The notes under the pieces were generated by a model. The model did no database searches and was not told the origin of the DNA. It was given only the letters and a program-made list of their open reading frames with translations. From a virus: a DNA stretch of 35,412 nucleotides. Where the stretch lies: positions 1 to 35,412 of IMG/VR virus record IMGVR_UViG_3300032893_000194. One strand, 5' to 3'. Position 1 is the stretch's first letter, and the number at the start of each line of letters is the position of its first letter. Positions 23,354 through 32,388 of this stretch are shown piece after piece. The position numbers were made by a program, and so were the translations under genes.

Positions 23354-23360
23354 GCCCGTC

Positions 23361-25496
23361 GTGAAGTTCCGCTGGCCGCGCGTCGCGCGCGGGGTTTCGG
23401 CCGGACCGGGGCTGGTAGTCCCGAGTGTGGTCGAAGCCTTCGCGGGGCTCGACACGCCTTCCAGTGTCGCGATCCGACCCGCCTCTGTTTCGGAGAGTGG
23501 GTCGGCTGCCGACACGAGCAGCGCGGCGACGAACACCACGAACCTGAGCTTGCTTGCCGATTGGCTTTACCGCAGCGGCATGGGCGCGGTCTCGGGTGGG
23601 TGGGGGCAGTTGTTCACGCAGGCCGCGGACGTCAACAACTATCGCTTCAGCACGAGCGTGAATGGCGGGCCGGGCGGGTGGGACGTGGCTCCGAACCCCG
23701 GCACGCCGGGCTCGTTCGTGCGGCTCGCGCCCGGTCTCGGGATCATGGGCAACGGCTGCCTCGAAATGGAGCAGTTGACCAACGGCAACCTGAACTCGTA
23801 TTGGCAGCGCCCGTTCAACCCGAACATCGCTCACTGGCAAACGGACGGCTCTGGTGGCGAGCACGGGCCGGGGCAGGAGTTCTACATTCAGCTTGCCTTC
23901 CGCACCAATTGCGAGGGTCAAGCCGGAACGGGCGGCGAAGGTCGCAAGCATTGGTCCGTTTCGTTGATGCGGTCGTCATACACGTTCCAAGAGCTTGTCG
24001 TCTATGACGACAACTATCGGGGCGTCTTGCAGATGTACCAAGGCAAGGGGCCGACCAATCAGTACGACCCGTTGGTGAGTGCGGTGCCGCCGTCTGACTT
24101 CAACCTTCAGCCGGGGAGTCAGTACACGCAAGGCGTGGGCGGGGGGTACTGCTCATACCAAGCAATCGGCGGCTCGAACGATCGCTCGAATTGCTGGATT
24201 CCCGGTGACTCATGGGCTTGGTATCTCTTCCACGTCATCCCCGGAACGCAGATGGGCAGCAACGCCTATTTGTCGATCGACGCGTGGGTATCGGGCATGA
24301 CGAACTATGTGCGGATTTTCGAGCGCACGAACCAGTACATGGAGTACGAGACTGATGCGCAGTTCTTCGACTCTGTGCTCTTCTGGATTTACGAGACCAA
24401 TCGTACTGGCGGACCGGCAAACCAGAAGCAATGGTACGACCAGCCCATCTTCTCGAACCAGTGGATTCCGCCGCCTGCGGCCGGCACGACGCTCGGGCAA
24501 ACGGTCGCGGGGATGGCGTCCAATTCGTGGGCGCAGCTATCGACGACGAACATGGTCACGTCGCCGATCACGGCTACGAGCGGCATGTGGCTGATGCTTG
24601 GGTCTGCGGGGATCGGCGGCATCGGCGCTGATTCGAATCGTATGGCGTGGGACCCTTTGCACCAGCGCGTGCACTTCATCGGTCAATACCACGGGGGTGC
24701 GAATGGGCTACGTCACGTGTATCTCGATTTGAAGACAAACACGTGGACGACGGTTACGCACTTTGGTGATCTCGGGGACACCTCGGGGCACGGGCTCGAC
24801 AGCATTTGCTGCGATCCGAATACGGGCGATATCTACTTTGCTCGTTACAACAACACGGCAGTCGCCAAGTTCACCTTTGCCACGCAGACGTGGAACCTGA
24901 ATTGGTCGAACATGCCGAGCAAGCCAAATCTCGGTCCGGAAATCTTCTTCTGGACAGGGGCGCTCAGTGGCGTTACTGGCGGGAAAGGCGCGATCTGCGC
25001 ATGGGCGATGGACGTGGGCGACCTAAACGTCTATGACGTGGGTCTTGGCACGTGGACGCTCTATCAGCATGCGTTCGGCGGGGATGCTCCGGGTTATGAC
25101 GGTGTCGCGGCATACAACCGACGCGGCAACGTCGCGTTGATGGGCGCAGCAAACAATCCCGGTATTTTCCCGCGTCGATTCGATTCGAGCCGTGGCCTCA
25201 CGACATTAGGCAACTTGCCGAGCCCGCTTGCTTTGAGCATTCGTGACGGCACGCTGTGCGAGCACCCGACAAAGCCCAATTCGTTTTTGACCATGACCGT
25301 TGATGGTCGTCTGTTCGAGCTTACGAGTGCGGGCGTGTACACGAACCTCGGGAATCTTCCGGCCGGCGTTAACCCGCCTCGTGGTGGGGCAGACAACGTC
25401 CTCTTTTCCACAGTCGTTGCTCTCCCTGAGTACGGTGTGATGATGGCCGTGTCAACGACCGTTTCTGGGGCGCGCTGCGATCTCTACAAGCCTTGA
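23361..25496 (+). CDS. large putative adhesin-like virion protein (jelly-roll and beta-propeller-like)
   Basis: A 711-residue product. Residues about 19-57 carry two copies of the Ala/Ser/Asp module (VVEAFAGLDTPSSV, VSESGSAADTSSA) shared with the genes at 12428 and 27001. Residues about 80-370 read as a carbohydrate-binding jelly-roll (NNYRFSTSVNGGPGGWDVAP, GQEFYIQLAFRTN, SWAWYLFHVIPGTQM). The C-terminal half looks like a Kelch-type propeller (NRMAWDPLHQRVHFIGQYHG, YLDLKTNTWTTVTHF, NVYDVGLGTWTLYQHAFGG). It has several Cys. The start is GTG 23361 with a weak ribosome site, 7 bases after the previous stop. A receptor- or surface-binding role is inferred. Confidence 0.65.
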   Translation: MKFRWPRVARGVSAGPGLVVPSVVEAFAGLDTPSSVAIRPASVSESGSAADTSSAATNTTNLSLLADWLYRSGMGAVSGGWGQLFTQAADVNNYRFSTSVNGGPGGWDVAPNPGTPGSFVRLAPGLGIMGNGCLEMEQLTNGNLNSYWQRPFNPNIAHWQTDGSGGEHGPGQEFYIQLAFRTNCEGQAGTGGEGRKHWSVSLMRSSYTFQELVVYDDNYRGVLQMYQGKGPTNQYDPLVSAVPPSDFNLQPGSQYTQGVGGGYCSYQAIGGSNDRSNCWIPGDSWAWYLFHVIPGTQMGSNAYLSIDAWVSGMTNYVRIFERTNQYMEYETDAQFFDSVLFWIYETNRTGGPANQKQWYDQPIFSNQWIPPPAAGTTLGQTVAGMASNSWAQLSTTNMVTSPITATSGMWLMLGSAGIGGIGADSNRMAWDPLHQRVHFIGQYHGGANGLRHVYLDLKTNTWTTVTHFGDLGDTSGHGLDSICCDPNTGDIYFARYNNTAVAKFTFATQTWNLNWSNMPSKPNLGPEIFFWTGALSGVTGGKGAICAWAMDVGDLNVYDVGLGTWTLYQHAFGGDAPGYDGVAAYNRRGNVALMGAANNPGIFPRRFDSSRGLTTLGNLPSPLALSIRDGTLCEHPTKPNSFLTMTVDGRLFELTSAGVYTNLGNLPAGVNPPRGGADNVLFSTVVALPEYGVMMAVSTTVSGARCDLYKP

Positions 25497-25505
25497 GGAA
25501 CGATC

Positions 25506-26267
25506 ATGACCACGAAGATCATCACCAACAACACCGCCGGAGGCGACTACTCCGGCACGGTGGATACCAACCTCAACTCGTTCTCGCCCACTTCGCCGAA
25601 CAGTTCGGACATCGGGATCGAGATGGACAACATGGGGTCCGCGTACCCCGGCGTTGGTCTTCTGAAGTTCACCGGCCTGTCCAACATCACAGGACCGGTC
25701 ACGGTATCGGCAGTCACGCTGAGTCTCTATTTGTACCAAGAGAACCCGTCGCTTTGGAATTGCACGCTGAACCTGCGTCGGATGCTGCGCAACTGGACAA
25801 ACTCGGCCACGTGGAACACGTACGACGGCACGAACAACTGGACGACCGCTGGTGCGCAGTCGGACGGCAACGATCGCGCGACTCCCGCATCGGGGTCCTT
25901 CCCGAACTGGTCGCCAAGCTCCAACGGGGTCTACTACGACCTCACAGGTTCGGCCGGCATGATTGCCGACGTGCAAGGGTGGATTAATGGCACGCTCAAT
26001 AACTATGGCTGGTTGATGGAGTGCACGGACGGCACGAACGCGCAGGACTACAAGCGCCCGCAATCTGCCGACGGCACGAACGGCAACCGGCCCAAGTTGT
26101 CCGTGACCTATAGCTCCGGCGGCGGGTTCTTCCGCACGGTGTTTGGCGGCGCGCTCTCCGGTCTCGGTGTGGGCGGCAAGTTCTTCCAGAACCCACTTCA
26201 GCGAACCGCGTGGAAGCGACTCCGCGGAATCATCGTCCCATCCAACTACGGTGAGGTAGCACCATGA
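25506..26267 (+). CDS. DNRLRE-domain-like structural protein
   Basis: A 253-residue product with a beta-sandwich pattern typical of DNRLRE/CBM96-like domains: VGLLKFTGLSNI, AVTLSLYLYQENPS, RMLRNWTNSATWNTYDGTNN, YYDLTGSAGMIADVQGW and GNRPKLSVTYS. In known proteins such domains bind carbohydrate or sit next to it. The C-terminal 45 residues (GGGFFRTVFGGALSGLGVGG...) are hydrophobic and Gly-rich, perhaps a virion-attachment tail. AGGA precedes the ATG, and the stop overlaps the next start (ATGA). No catalytic residues are visible. Confidence 0.68.
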   Translation: MTTKIITNNTAGGDYSGTVDTNLNSFSPTSPNSSDIGIEMDNMGSAYPGVGLLKFTGLSNITGPVTVSAVTLSLYLYQENPSLWNCTLNLRRMLRNWTNSATWNTYDGTNNWTTAGAQSDGNDRATPASGSFPNWSPSSNGVYYDLTGSAGMIADVQGWINGTLNNYGWLMECTDGTNAQDYKRPQSADGTNGNRPKLSVTYSSGGGFFRTVFGGALSGLGVGGKFFQNPLQRTAWKRLRGIIVPSNYGEVAP

Positions 26268-27004
26268 AACTCTCACGGAAGGTCGGCTCGACCTCGCAAT
26301 CGGTCAACGTCTTCATCCAAGACTCGTCGAGTTCGACGGGTGCGGGATTGACGGGGTTGGTCTACAACACCTCGGGGCTCACGGCGTACTACATGCTGCC
26401 GCGCGCGGCGGCGGTGCAGATCACGCTCGCAACGCTGGCGGCGGTGACGTCGGCGTACTCCAGCGGCGGGTTCAAGGAAATCGACGCGACCAACGCGCCG
26501 GGTTGGTATCGGCTCGACCTGCCGGACGCCGCGCTCGCGTCGGGCTCGTTCGTCGACGTGCACCTCAAGGGCGCGACGAACATGGCGCCGCTGCCGCTGG
26601 AGATCGAGCTTACCGGTTGGGACAACCAAGACGCCGTGCGCGGCGGCATGTCGGCGCTGCCGAACGCCAACGCGGGGGCCAACGGTGGCCTACCCACGGT
26701 CGACAACACCAACAGCGTCAAGATTCAGACGGCGTCGAAGAAAGGCCAAGCGCTCAACGCGTTCGAGTTCGTGATGACCGACAGCACGTCGCACGCGCCG
26801 GTCACGGGCAAGACGGTGTCGCTCACGCGCTCGATCGATGGCGGTGCGTTCGGCGCCGGCACGCTCGGCAGCGTGACCGAAGTCAGCAACGGCGTTTACA
26901 AGACGGACCTGCCCGGCGCCGACATGAACGGCACGGTGGTCACGTTGCGTGGCACCGCTTCGGGCTGCGATGACATGCTGATCACGTTCACGCTCGATCC
27001 ATGA
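26264..27004 (+). CDS. phage structural protein with N-terminal fibre-like domain
   Basis: A 246-residue product beginning KVGSTSQSVNVFIQDSSSST and GAGLTGLVYNTSGLTAYYML, then GFKEIDATNAPGWYRLDLPD and NMAPLPLEIELTGWDNQDAV. This series is common in phage fibre or baseplate-like proteins and looks like an all-beta domain. A second beta domain (SSHAPVTGKTVSLTRSIDGG, SNGVYKTDLPGADMNGTVVT) follows. ATGA overlaps at both ends couple it to its neighbours. A fibre or upper-tail attachment role is inferred. Confidence 0.7.
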   Translation: MKLSRKVGSTSQSVNVFIQDSSSSTGAGLTGLVYNTSGLTAYYMLPRAAAVQITLATLAAVTSAYSSGGFKEIDATNAPGWYRLDLPDAALASGSFVDVHLKGATNMAPLPLEIELTGWDNQDAVRGGMSALPNANAGANGGLPTVDNTNSVKIQTASKKGQALNAFEFVMTDSTSHAPVTGKTVSLTRSIDGGAFGAGTLGSVTEVSNGVYKTDLPGADMNGTVVTLRGTASGCDDMLITFTLDP

Positions 27005-28338
27005 TCCGCCTTCACCGCCGCCATACCCAGATCATCTGGCGAGGGTTCGTCACCGGACTCTCGATCCTGAGCGTCGCGGAGGCGGGCAACGCCGTCGACA
27101 CGCCCAGTGCGGGCGTCGTCACGGCGGCGGCGGTGTCGGAGATCGCATCCGCGGTCGATACGCACTACGTCGGCTTCCCGCCGGCCGCACAGGTGCGGGA
27201 GCGTGGCCGGCAACACGGCATCCTCTGGGGGCCGAAGTTCTACGGCCAGTCGTCGACCAGTGGCGCCGTAGCCTCGGAGAGCGGCGCCGCCAGCGACGCC
27301 CCTTCAGCCACACTCACCACTCCGGCGATCGTGGTCGAGGCGGTTAACGCGGTCGACTATCAGGACAACCTCGGCCGTATCACCCAATGGAGCCTGCGCG
27401 GGCGCAACCCCGGCATCCTGTGGCGTCAAGCGGAGGCACCGGTCTCGGGAACCGCGACCGAGAGCGAAGCGGTAGCAGCAGCCGAGCAGGCCAGCGCGAT
27501 CCTGATCGCTGCCGCGTCGGCGCAGGAAGCCATCTCGGCGGTCGACTCGCCCTCGGCGTTGCTGATCACCTTCTCGCCCCTCAACGAAGGCGGCGTCGGG
27601 GCCGATACAGCCTCCGCAGTCGTTCAGACGACCGCGGCGAGGGCAGAGGTAGCCTCAGCCGTCGATACGCCTGATGCGACCGTTCTAGGGCCAATCTCGG
27701 TGCCGGAAGCGGCCAGCGCGGGCGAGCAGGTCTCAGCCGTCGTGGTCTTTGCGGCAGCGGCAGCCGAAACGGGGGCGGCGCTCGATAACACCCACCCTAC
27801 GTCCCTGCTCGATACCGTCGCTGAGGGCGGCTCGGCGACCGACGCCACGGACGCCAACGTTCATCAGAACCTGATCGGCCAAAAGCTCAACCGCGAGGTG
27901 ATCTACGAACGGCTGTTCGAGTTCTGGAGCAACCTGACGGTCGGGGGCCAGCCGGCGTTCAAGACGGCCACGCGGGATGCGAAGCACTGGGACGCTGTGC
28001 CCGGCGAGGAAAGCCCCGCCCTGCTCCAGCGTCAGAAGAGCGAAGAGGCAGTCTACCGCAAGGGCATGCCCACGCTGTGGAAGTTCCAGATCGAACTCCT
28101 CGTGTACGTGCGCACGAATGCACAGCAAGACGCGAGCGTCATTCCGTCCCAAATTCTCAATCCGTTGCTTGACTCGATCACGGCGGCTGTGGAGGTCGAT
28201 GACGTTTCGAGCAATACTGCCACTCTCGGGGGCCTCGTATCGCACGCTGCGATCGAGGGATCGATTCAGGTCTTTCAAGGCGACATGGGAGACGAGGAAG
28301 TCGCCATCGTTCCACTGACGATCCTCGTCTCGATCTAA
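27001..28338 (+). CDS. tail terminator-like protein fused to an N-terminal Ala/Ser/Asp repeat region
   Basis: A 445-residue product. Residues about 22-290 hold many degenerate 16-20-residue repeats around E-x-x-x-A-x-D-x-x-S-A (EAGNAVDTPSAGV, SESGAASDAPSATL, QEAISAVDSPSALL, AEVASAVDTPDATV). Interspersed are two similar R-G-R-x-x-G-ILW segments. Residues 293-445 look like a tail terminator: LNREVIYERLFEFW, a WDAVPGEESPALLQRQKSEE stretch, WKFQIELLVYVRTN and a long C-terminal beta/alpha tail. This order (completion, terminator, tube) is standard. Fusion of a solenoid-like repeat to a terminator is unusual. ATG 27001 overlaps the preceding stop. Confidence 0.72.
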   Translation: MIRLHRRHTQIIWRGFVTGLSILSVAEAGNAVDTPSAGVVTAAAVSEIASAVDTHYVGFPPAAQVRERGRQHGILWGPKFYGQSSTSGAVASESGAASDAPSATLTTPAIVVEAVNAVDYQDNLGRITQWSLRGRNPGILWRQAEAPVSGTATESEAVAAAEQASAILIAAASAQEAISAVDSPSALLITFSPLNEGGVGADTASAVVQTTAARAEVASAVDTPDATVLGPISVPEAASAGEQVSAVVVFAAAAAETGAALDNTHPTSLLDTVAEGGSATDATDANVHQNLIGQKLNREVIYERLFEFWSNLTVGGQPAFKTATRDAKHWDAVPGEESPALLQRQKSEEAVYRKGMPTLWKFQIELLVYVRTNAQQDASVIPSQILNPLLDSITAAVEVDDVSSNTATLGGLVSHAAIEGSIQVFQGDMGDEEVAIVPLTILVSI

Positions 28339-28354
28339 AACAGGGAGGGAGATC

Positions 28355-29089
28355 ATGCAATACGCCTTCGGTTCCGGCGTCCTCTATGGGCGCAGCCTGA
28401 CGAATGCCAACCCGACACCGGTCCGCTTCGGCGGATTGCAGGAGGTGTCGATCGACATCAGCTTCACCACGAAGGAACTCTACGGCCAGTACCAGTACCC
28501 GATCGCGATTGGGCGTGGCACGGCCAAGATCACCGGCAAGGCCAAGTTCGCGCAGTTCAATGCGCAGGCGTTCAACGACCTCTTCTTCGGGCTCAACAAC
28601 CCGACGACGGGCGAGACCAGGACGGCGGTTGCCGAAGCGCAGACGGTCTCGTCGAACGTCATCAACGTGACGAACAACGCGTCCTTCCTGCAAGACATGG
28701 GCGTCGTCTACTCGTCGAACGGCGCGGTGCTCACGCGTGTGGCCGCAACGCCGACCGGTGCGCAGTACACGGTCAACGAGTCGAACGGCCAGTACCAGTT
28801 CAACTCGTCGCAGAACAACATCGCGATGGCGGTGTCGTACACGTACAGCGACGCGTCGAACGGCAAGAAGATCACCATGACCAACCAACTGCTCGGCGCG
28901 AGCCCGCAGTTCTTGGCGGTGCTCACCGAGACGTTCAGCAGCAAGCAACTGACGATGGTCCTCAACGCGTGCATGAGTGCCAAACTCTCGCTCGCGACGA
29001 AGCTCGAAGACTTCATCGTGCCGGAGTTCGATTTCGAAGCGTTCTCGGACTCTTCGAACACGCTCGGCACGCTGTCGCTGGACGAGTAA
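28355..29089 (+). CDS. major tail tube protein
   Basis: A 244-residue product of the phage tube class: RFGGLQEVSIDISFTTKELY, QYQYPIAIGRGTAKITGKAK, then a beta-rich middle and a helical-hairpin C-terminus (AKLSLATKLEDFIVPEFDFE). Tube subunits stack as hexameric rings to form the non-contractile tail. GGGAGGGAG lies just before ATG 28355. It sits directly between the terminator and the chaperone genes, as in lambda-like order. No sheath gene is seen, supporting a siphovirus. Confidence 0.85.
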   Translation: MQYAFGSGVLYGRSLTNANPTPVRFGGLQEVSIDISFTTKELYGQYQYPIAIGRGTAKITGKAKFAQFNAQAFNDLFFGLNNPTTGETRTAVAEAQTVSSNVINVTNNASFLQDMGVVYSSNGAVLTRVAATPTGAQYTVNESNGQYQFNSSQNNIAMAVSYTYSDASNGKKITMTNQLLGASPQFLAVLTETFSSKQLTMVLNACMSAKLSLATKLEDFIVPEFDFEAFSDSSNTLGTLSLDE

Positions 29090-29090
29090 C

Positions 29091-29474
29091 GTGGACGACG
29101 TCAAGCGAGTCGAGCCGGCCCGGTCGCGCGGGGGCAAGTGGGTTCGGATTGGCGACGAGGAGTACAAGGTCCCGGCCTTGGCTCTTCTCGCCATCCAAGA
29201 GCTTCAAGCGGAGGTTCCCAAGCTCGCGTCGATCCGGGGTATCCCCTCGGCCGAGCAGATGGGGGTCGTCTTCAAGATCATTCACGCGGCCCTCGCGCGC
29301 AACTATCCGGACCTCAAGGTCAAAGACGTCGAGGAGATGATCGACCTCTCGAACTTTCAAGACGTGCTCAACTCGGTCTTGGAGGTCAGCGGATTCAAGC
29401 GAGTGCCGCCCGGTGAGGGCGTGGCGCCGGGGGAGCTACCGGCGTCGACTGGAACGACCTCTACGTCGCCCTGA
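29091..29474 (+). CDS. tail assembly chaperone (lambda gpG-like)
   Basis: A 127-residue product (KWVRIGDEEYKVPALALLAI ... DLSNFQDVLNSVLEVSGF) with helical composition typical of the short tail chaperone. It starts at GTG 29091, right after the tail tube stop. It ends in Pro/Gly/Thr-rich sequence (PPGEGVAPGELPASTGTT), where a -1 shift into the next frame is likely. Together with the extension it would form a G/GT pair that loads the tape measure protein. Confidence 0.78.
   Translation: MDDVKRVEPARSRGGKWVRIGDEEYKVPALALLAIQELQAEVPKLASIRGIPSAEQMGVVFKIIHAALARNYPDLKVKDVEEMIDLSNFQDVLNSVLEVSGFKRVPPGEGVAPGELPASTGTTSTSP
29427..29435 (+). other. candidate -1 ribosomal frameshift site
   Basis: In the zero frame the codons are CCG GGG GAG, containing five G residues (29429-29433). 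A -1 slip on GGG re-pairs perfectly. The -1 frame has a stop (TGA at 29413-29415) just upstream and is then open to 29731, so the shift must fall in this segment. It is not the classic X-XXY-YYZ heptamer in all positions, so the exact base is uncertain. Confidence 0.5.
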
Positions 29475-29731
29475 TCGACGCCTTCGGCTGGACATGGGAG
29501 CATGTGGACAATGAAGTCACGCTCCCGATGGTTGATGCGGTCTTCAAGCGCTGGCAGCGCGTGCCGCCACTCTCCATGAGCGTGTCCGCAATCGTTCACG
29601 CTCTAGGCGGCAAGACGACCAGCGAAGAGAAGAAGGACAAGCAAGACTTCCATGAAATTCAAAGTTCGCTCGCGGGCTTGGGGTTCGTGACTGGGAGCAA
29701 GCCGGAATGGCTGACGGAACCGAAGACGTAA
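29432..29731 (+). CDS. frameshift extension of the tail chaperone (gpGT T-part)
   Basis: The -1 frame after the G-run reads GATGVDWNDLYVALIDAFGW, then EVTLPMVDAVFKRWQRVPPL and a C-terminal part ending WLTEPKT. It has no good independent start of its own; GTG 29504 is the first candidate. The whole open segment from the G-run looks protein-like, so it is best read as the C-terminal domain of a G-T fusion. It ends inside the start of the tape measure gene. Confidence 0.72.
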   Translation, partial: GATGVDWNDLYVALIDAFGWTWEHVDNEVTLPMVDAVFKRWQRVPPLSMSVSAIVHALGGKTTSEEKKDKQDFHEIQSSLAGLGFVTGSKPEWLTEPKT

Positions 29732-32388
29732 AAGTCGAGTTTGGAGCCTCGGCGTCCGATCTTCTCAATCAGATGAAGGAGATCGTCGGCAAGGCTGGCG
29801 AACTCACGCAGGCCTTCAAGTACGTCGGCGAAGCGTTCGCGGCGTTCACGGCCACGTTGGCTGGCGGCGAAGCGTTCAAGGAGGCGATCGGGCATTTCGA
29901 GGAGTTGGTCGACTCCACCCGTCGCTTCATGTACCAGACGGGCCTTGCTGCCGACGACGCGCAAGCGCTCGCGCAGGCGCTCAAGCAATCGGACACGTCG
30001 GCTGACGCCTACGGTCAAACGCTCCTGCGCATGGAGCTTCGGTTGCAGAGCAACGCGGAGATGTTCGACGCGTATGGCGTGAAGACGCGCGACGCCAAGA
30101 ACAATCTGCTCGATGCGGACGTGATCTTCCGCAACGTGATCACCACGCTCGAAGGCATGCGAGCGGGTTCCGATCGCAACACGGTCGCTCTGCAACTGCT
30201 CGGTCGCAACGCGCGTGACATCGAACCGTTCATGCGCGCCATGAAGGTCGACCTCGGCGAGATCGCCGATCTGCAAGAGCGATTGGGTCTCGTCCTCACG
30301 CAGACGTCGATCGACTTGAAGGACCGCTACAGCGACGCGGTCGAGCGCGTGCAGTTGGTGATGACCGGCGTCGAGAAGGTCATCGCCGAAGCGGTGATGC
30401 CGCGGCTGATCGAGCTTGGCGAGAAGTTTGTGTCGCTCGGTCCCGACATCGTCGACGGTGCGGGCGCGGCGATCACCACGTTCCTTGAAATCCTGGACGA
30501 TCTGAAGGACGCACTCGTCGAGCTACACGAGGCGTTGGAGGACTTCGGCAAGGTCCTCGTCAACATCTTCTCGGCCGGCTCGGCAGAGATGACGGGGCTC
30601 CAGTTCTTCAAGAACGTGCTCGCCATCATCGGCTTCGTTGCCACGACGGTCATCCAATCGATGGTCTTCTGGTTCGCAGCATTGAAGACCGGCATCTTGG
30701 AGATCATCAACGTCGTGCAGACGTTGTCGGCCGTCCTCAATGCGTTCCTCTACGCGCCGTGGGACCAGAAGGTCGCGTTGATGACCTCAGCGTGGAAGGA
30801 AGGCGTCAAGCGTTCCGTCGAGATCGCGAGGAAGGGCGCGGAGGAGATGGGCAAGGCTGCGGGCAAGATCGACGCGAGCTTTGCGAAGAACATCGCGGGT
30901 GAAAAGGACGAGAACTCCAGTTGGGGCTCGGAGGGTCGCCGCCGACCGGCAACCCCGATCTCGGGAACCGGTCACGCCAAGACGTTCAAGCAAGGTAACC
31001 TTGCCGGCGCGCAGGCCGCGTTGCTGAAGGCCCAGAACGAAGCGGCGCTCGCGCTGGAGAAGGAATACGACAAGGAAGAACTCGCGGCAACTGAGGACCT
31101 ATACAAGTCCAAGTTCACCACGATCGACCAGTACTACGCGAAGAAGAACGAGATCGAGCTTCGCCAGAATCAGCAAGAGATCGACTCGCTCCAGAAGACC
31201 TACAACGACATCGAGGCGCAGAAGGCCAAGGCGGCTGGACAGAAGAACGCTCAGGAACAGATTCTTCACCTCGAAACCGAGCAAGCCAAGGTTGCCGGCC
31301 AGATCAACGTCCTGAAGGCGCAGCGGACCGAGATCGTGCGCGCCAATACGCGCGCCCAGTTCGATGCGAATCAAGCCGAGCAGGACGCGCTCAATACGAT
31401 CAAGGCCAAGGCGAGCGAGAGCAAAGACACCGATCAACTCAACGCGCAAAAGGCGTTCCTACAGCAGCGCGTCGCGCTCTTGCAAGTCTCGATTCAAGAC
31501 GAACTGAGCGAAGAGACCCGGCTGGAGAACGAGCGCTACGAAATCAAGAAACGTGCGCTCGATGCGCAGGAAGCGCTCGTTCACAACGACGACAAGCTGG
31601 CCGCGCAGCTTCGCGCCGATCGCGAGGCTGCCGAACGCGAGCACCAACAGAACCTCACGGACATCGAGTACAAGGCCGAGCAGGACCGGCAGAAGTTGCT
31701 CACGGGCTTCCAGACTGGTTTCGGTGGCGCGTTCACGTCACTCCTCACGACGCTGATGCAGCGCACCAAGTCGCTCGGCGATGCGTTCCGCGCGTTCGGC
31801 TTGCAGGTCGCGTCGGTCTTCGAAGACCTGATCGCCAAGCGCTTCGTCGAGCGGCTGTTCGGCTCCGGCACCGCTGGCGGCAGCCTGATCGACTCGTTGA
31901 TGAAGCCGATCTTCAGCGCGATTGACCTGATGATCACCAAGTTCATCGAAGGCATCGGGCTCACGACCGCGGCTTCCAAGACTGCAGGCGTAGCCGAGGT
32001 GACGACGAATGCGTCGATCGCCGCGACCGCAGCGATGGCAAGCGTGGCCGCGATCCCGCTGTACGGTTGGGCGCTGGCGCCGGAGGTCGGTGCGTCGACG
32101 TACGGGCTCGCACTGGGCTACCTGCCGACCGCCGAGAAGGGCTACTGGAAGATTCCGACCGATACACTCGCGCAGGTCCACAAGGAAGAGATGGTGATCC
32201 CGCGTGAAGAGGCGCAGGGGCTGCGCAACATGATCGCTGGAGGCGGGGGAGGCGGGGGCGACATTCACCTCCACGCGCTCGATGCGAAGTCGTTCGAGAC
32301 GTTCCTGAAGGGACCGCAGGGCGACACGCTGGTCAAGCATCTGAAGCGCGCCAACCGCGACTTCAAGCTGCGTGGGGCGACCGCATGA
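29707..32388 (+). CDS. tape measure protein
   Basis: An 893-residue product that sets tail length; by the usual about 1.5 angstroms per residue this predicts a tail near 130 nm. The N-terminal 300 residues are helical. A hydrophobic segment near 305-360 (NVLAIIGFVATTVIQSMVFW, GILEIINVVQTLSAVLNAF) could cross the membrane at injection. A long coiled-coil region (about 430-670) is rich in Gln/Lys/Glu. The C-terminus contains GFGGAFTSLLTTLMQRTKSLG, then KEEMVIPREEAQGLRNMIAG, a common end. The start overlaps the chaperone extension by 25 bases, and the stop overlaps the HNH gene's ATG. Confidence 0.9.
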   Translation: MADGTEDVKVEFGASASDLLNQMKEIVGKAGELTQAFKYVGEAFAAFTATLAGGEAFKEAIGHFEELVDSTRRFMYQTGLAADDAQALAQALKQSDTSADAYGQTLLRMELRLQSNAEMFDAYGVKTRDAKNNLLDADVIFRNVITTLEGMRAGSDRNTVALQLLGRNARDIEPFMRAMKVDLGEIADLQERLGLVLTQTSIDLKDRYSDAVERVQLVMTGVEKVIAEAVMPRLIELGEKFVSLGPDIVDGAGAAITTFLEILDDLKDALVELHEALEDFGKVLVNIFSAGSAEMTGLQFFKNVLAIIGFVATTVIQSMVFWFAALKTGILEIINVVQTLSAVLNAFLYAPWDQKVALMTSAWKEGVKRSVEIARKGAEEMGKAAGKIDASFAKNIAGEKDENSSWGSEGRRRPATPISGTGHAKTFKQGNLAGAQAALLKAQNEAALALEKEYDKEELAATEDLYKSKFTTIDQYYAKKNEIELRQNQQEIDSLQKTYNDIEAQKAKAAGQKNAQEQILHLETEQAKVAGQINVLKAQRTEIVRANTRAQFDANQAEQDALNTIKAKASESKDTDQLNAQKAFLQQRVALLQVSIQDELSEETRLENERYEIKKRALDAQEALVHNDDKLAAQLRADREAAEREHQQNLTDIEYKAEQDRQKLLTGFQTGFGGAFTSLLTTLMQRTKSLGDAFRAFGLQVASVFEDLIAKRFVERLFGSGTAGGSLIDSLMKPIFSAIDLMITKFIEGIGLTTAASKTAGVAEVTTNASIAATAAMASVAAIPLYGWALAPEVGASTYGLALGYLPTAEKGYWKIPTDTLAQVHKEEMVIPREEAQGLRNMIAGGGGGGGDIHLHALDAKSFETFLKGPQGDTLVKHLKRANRDFKLRGATA

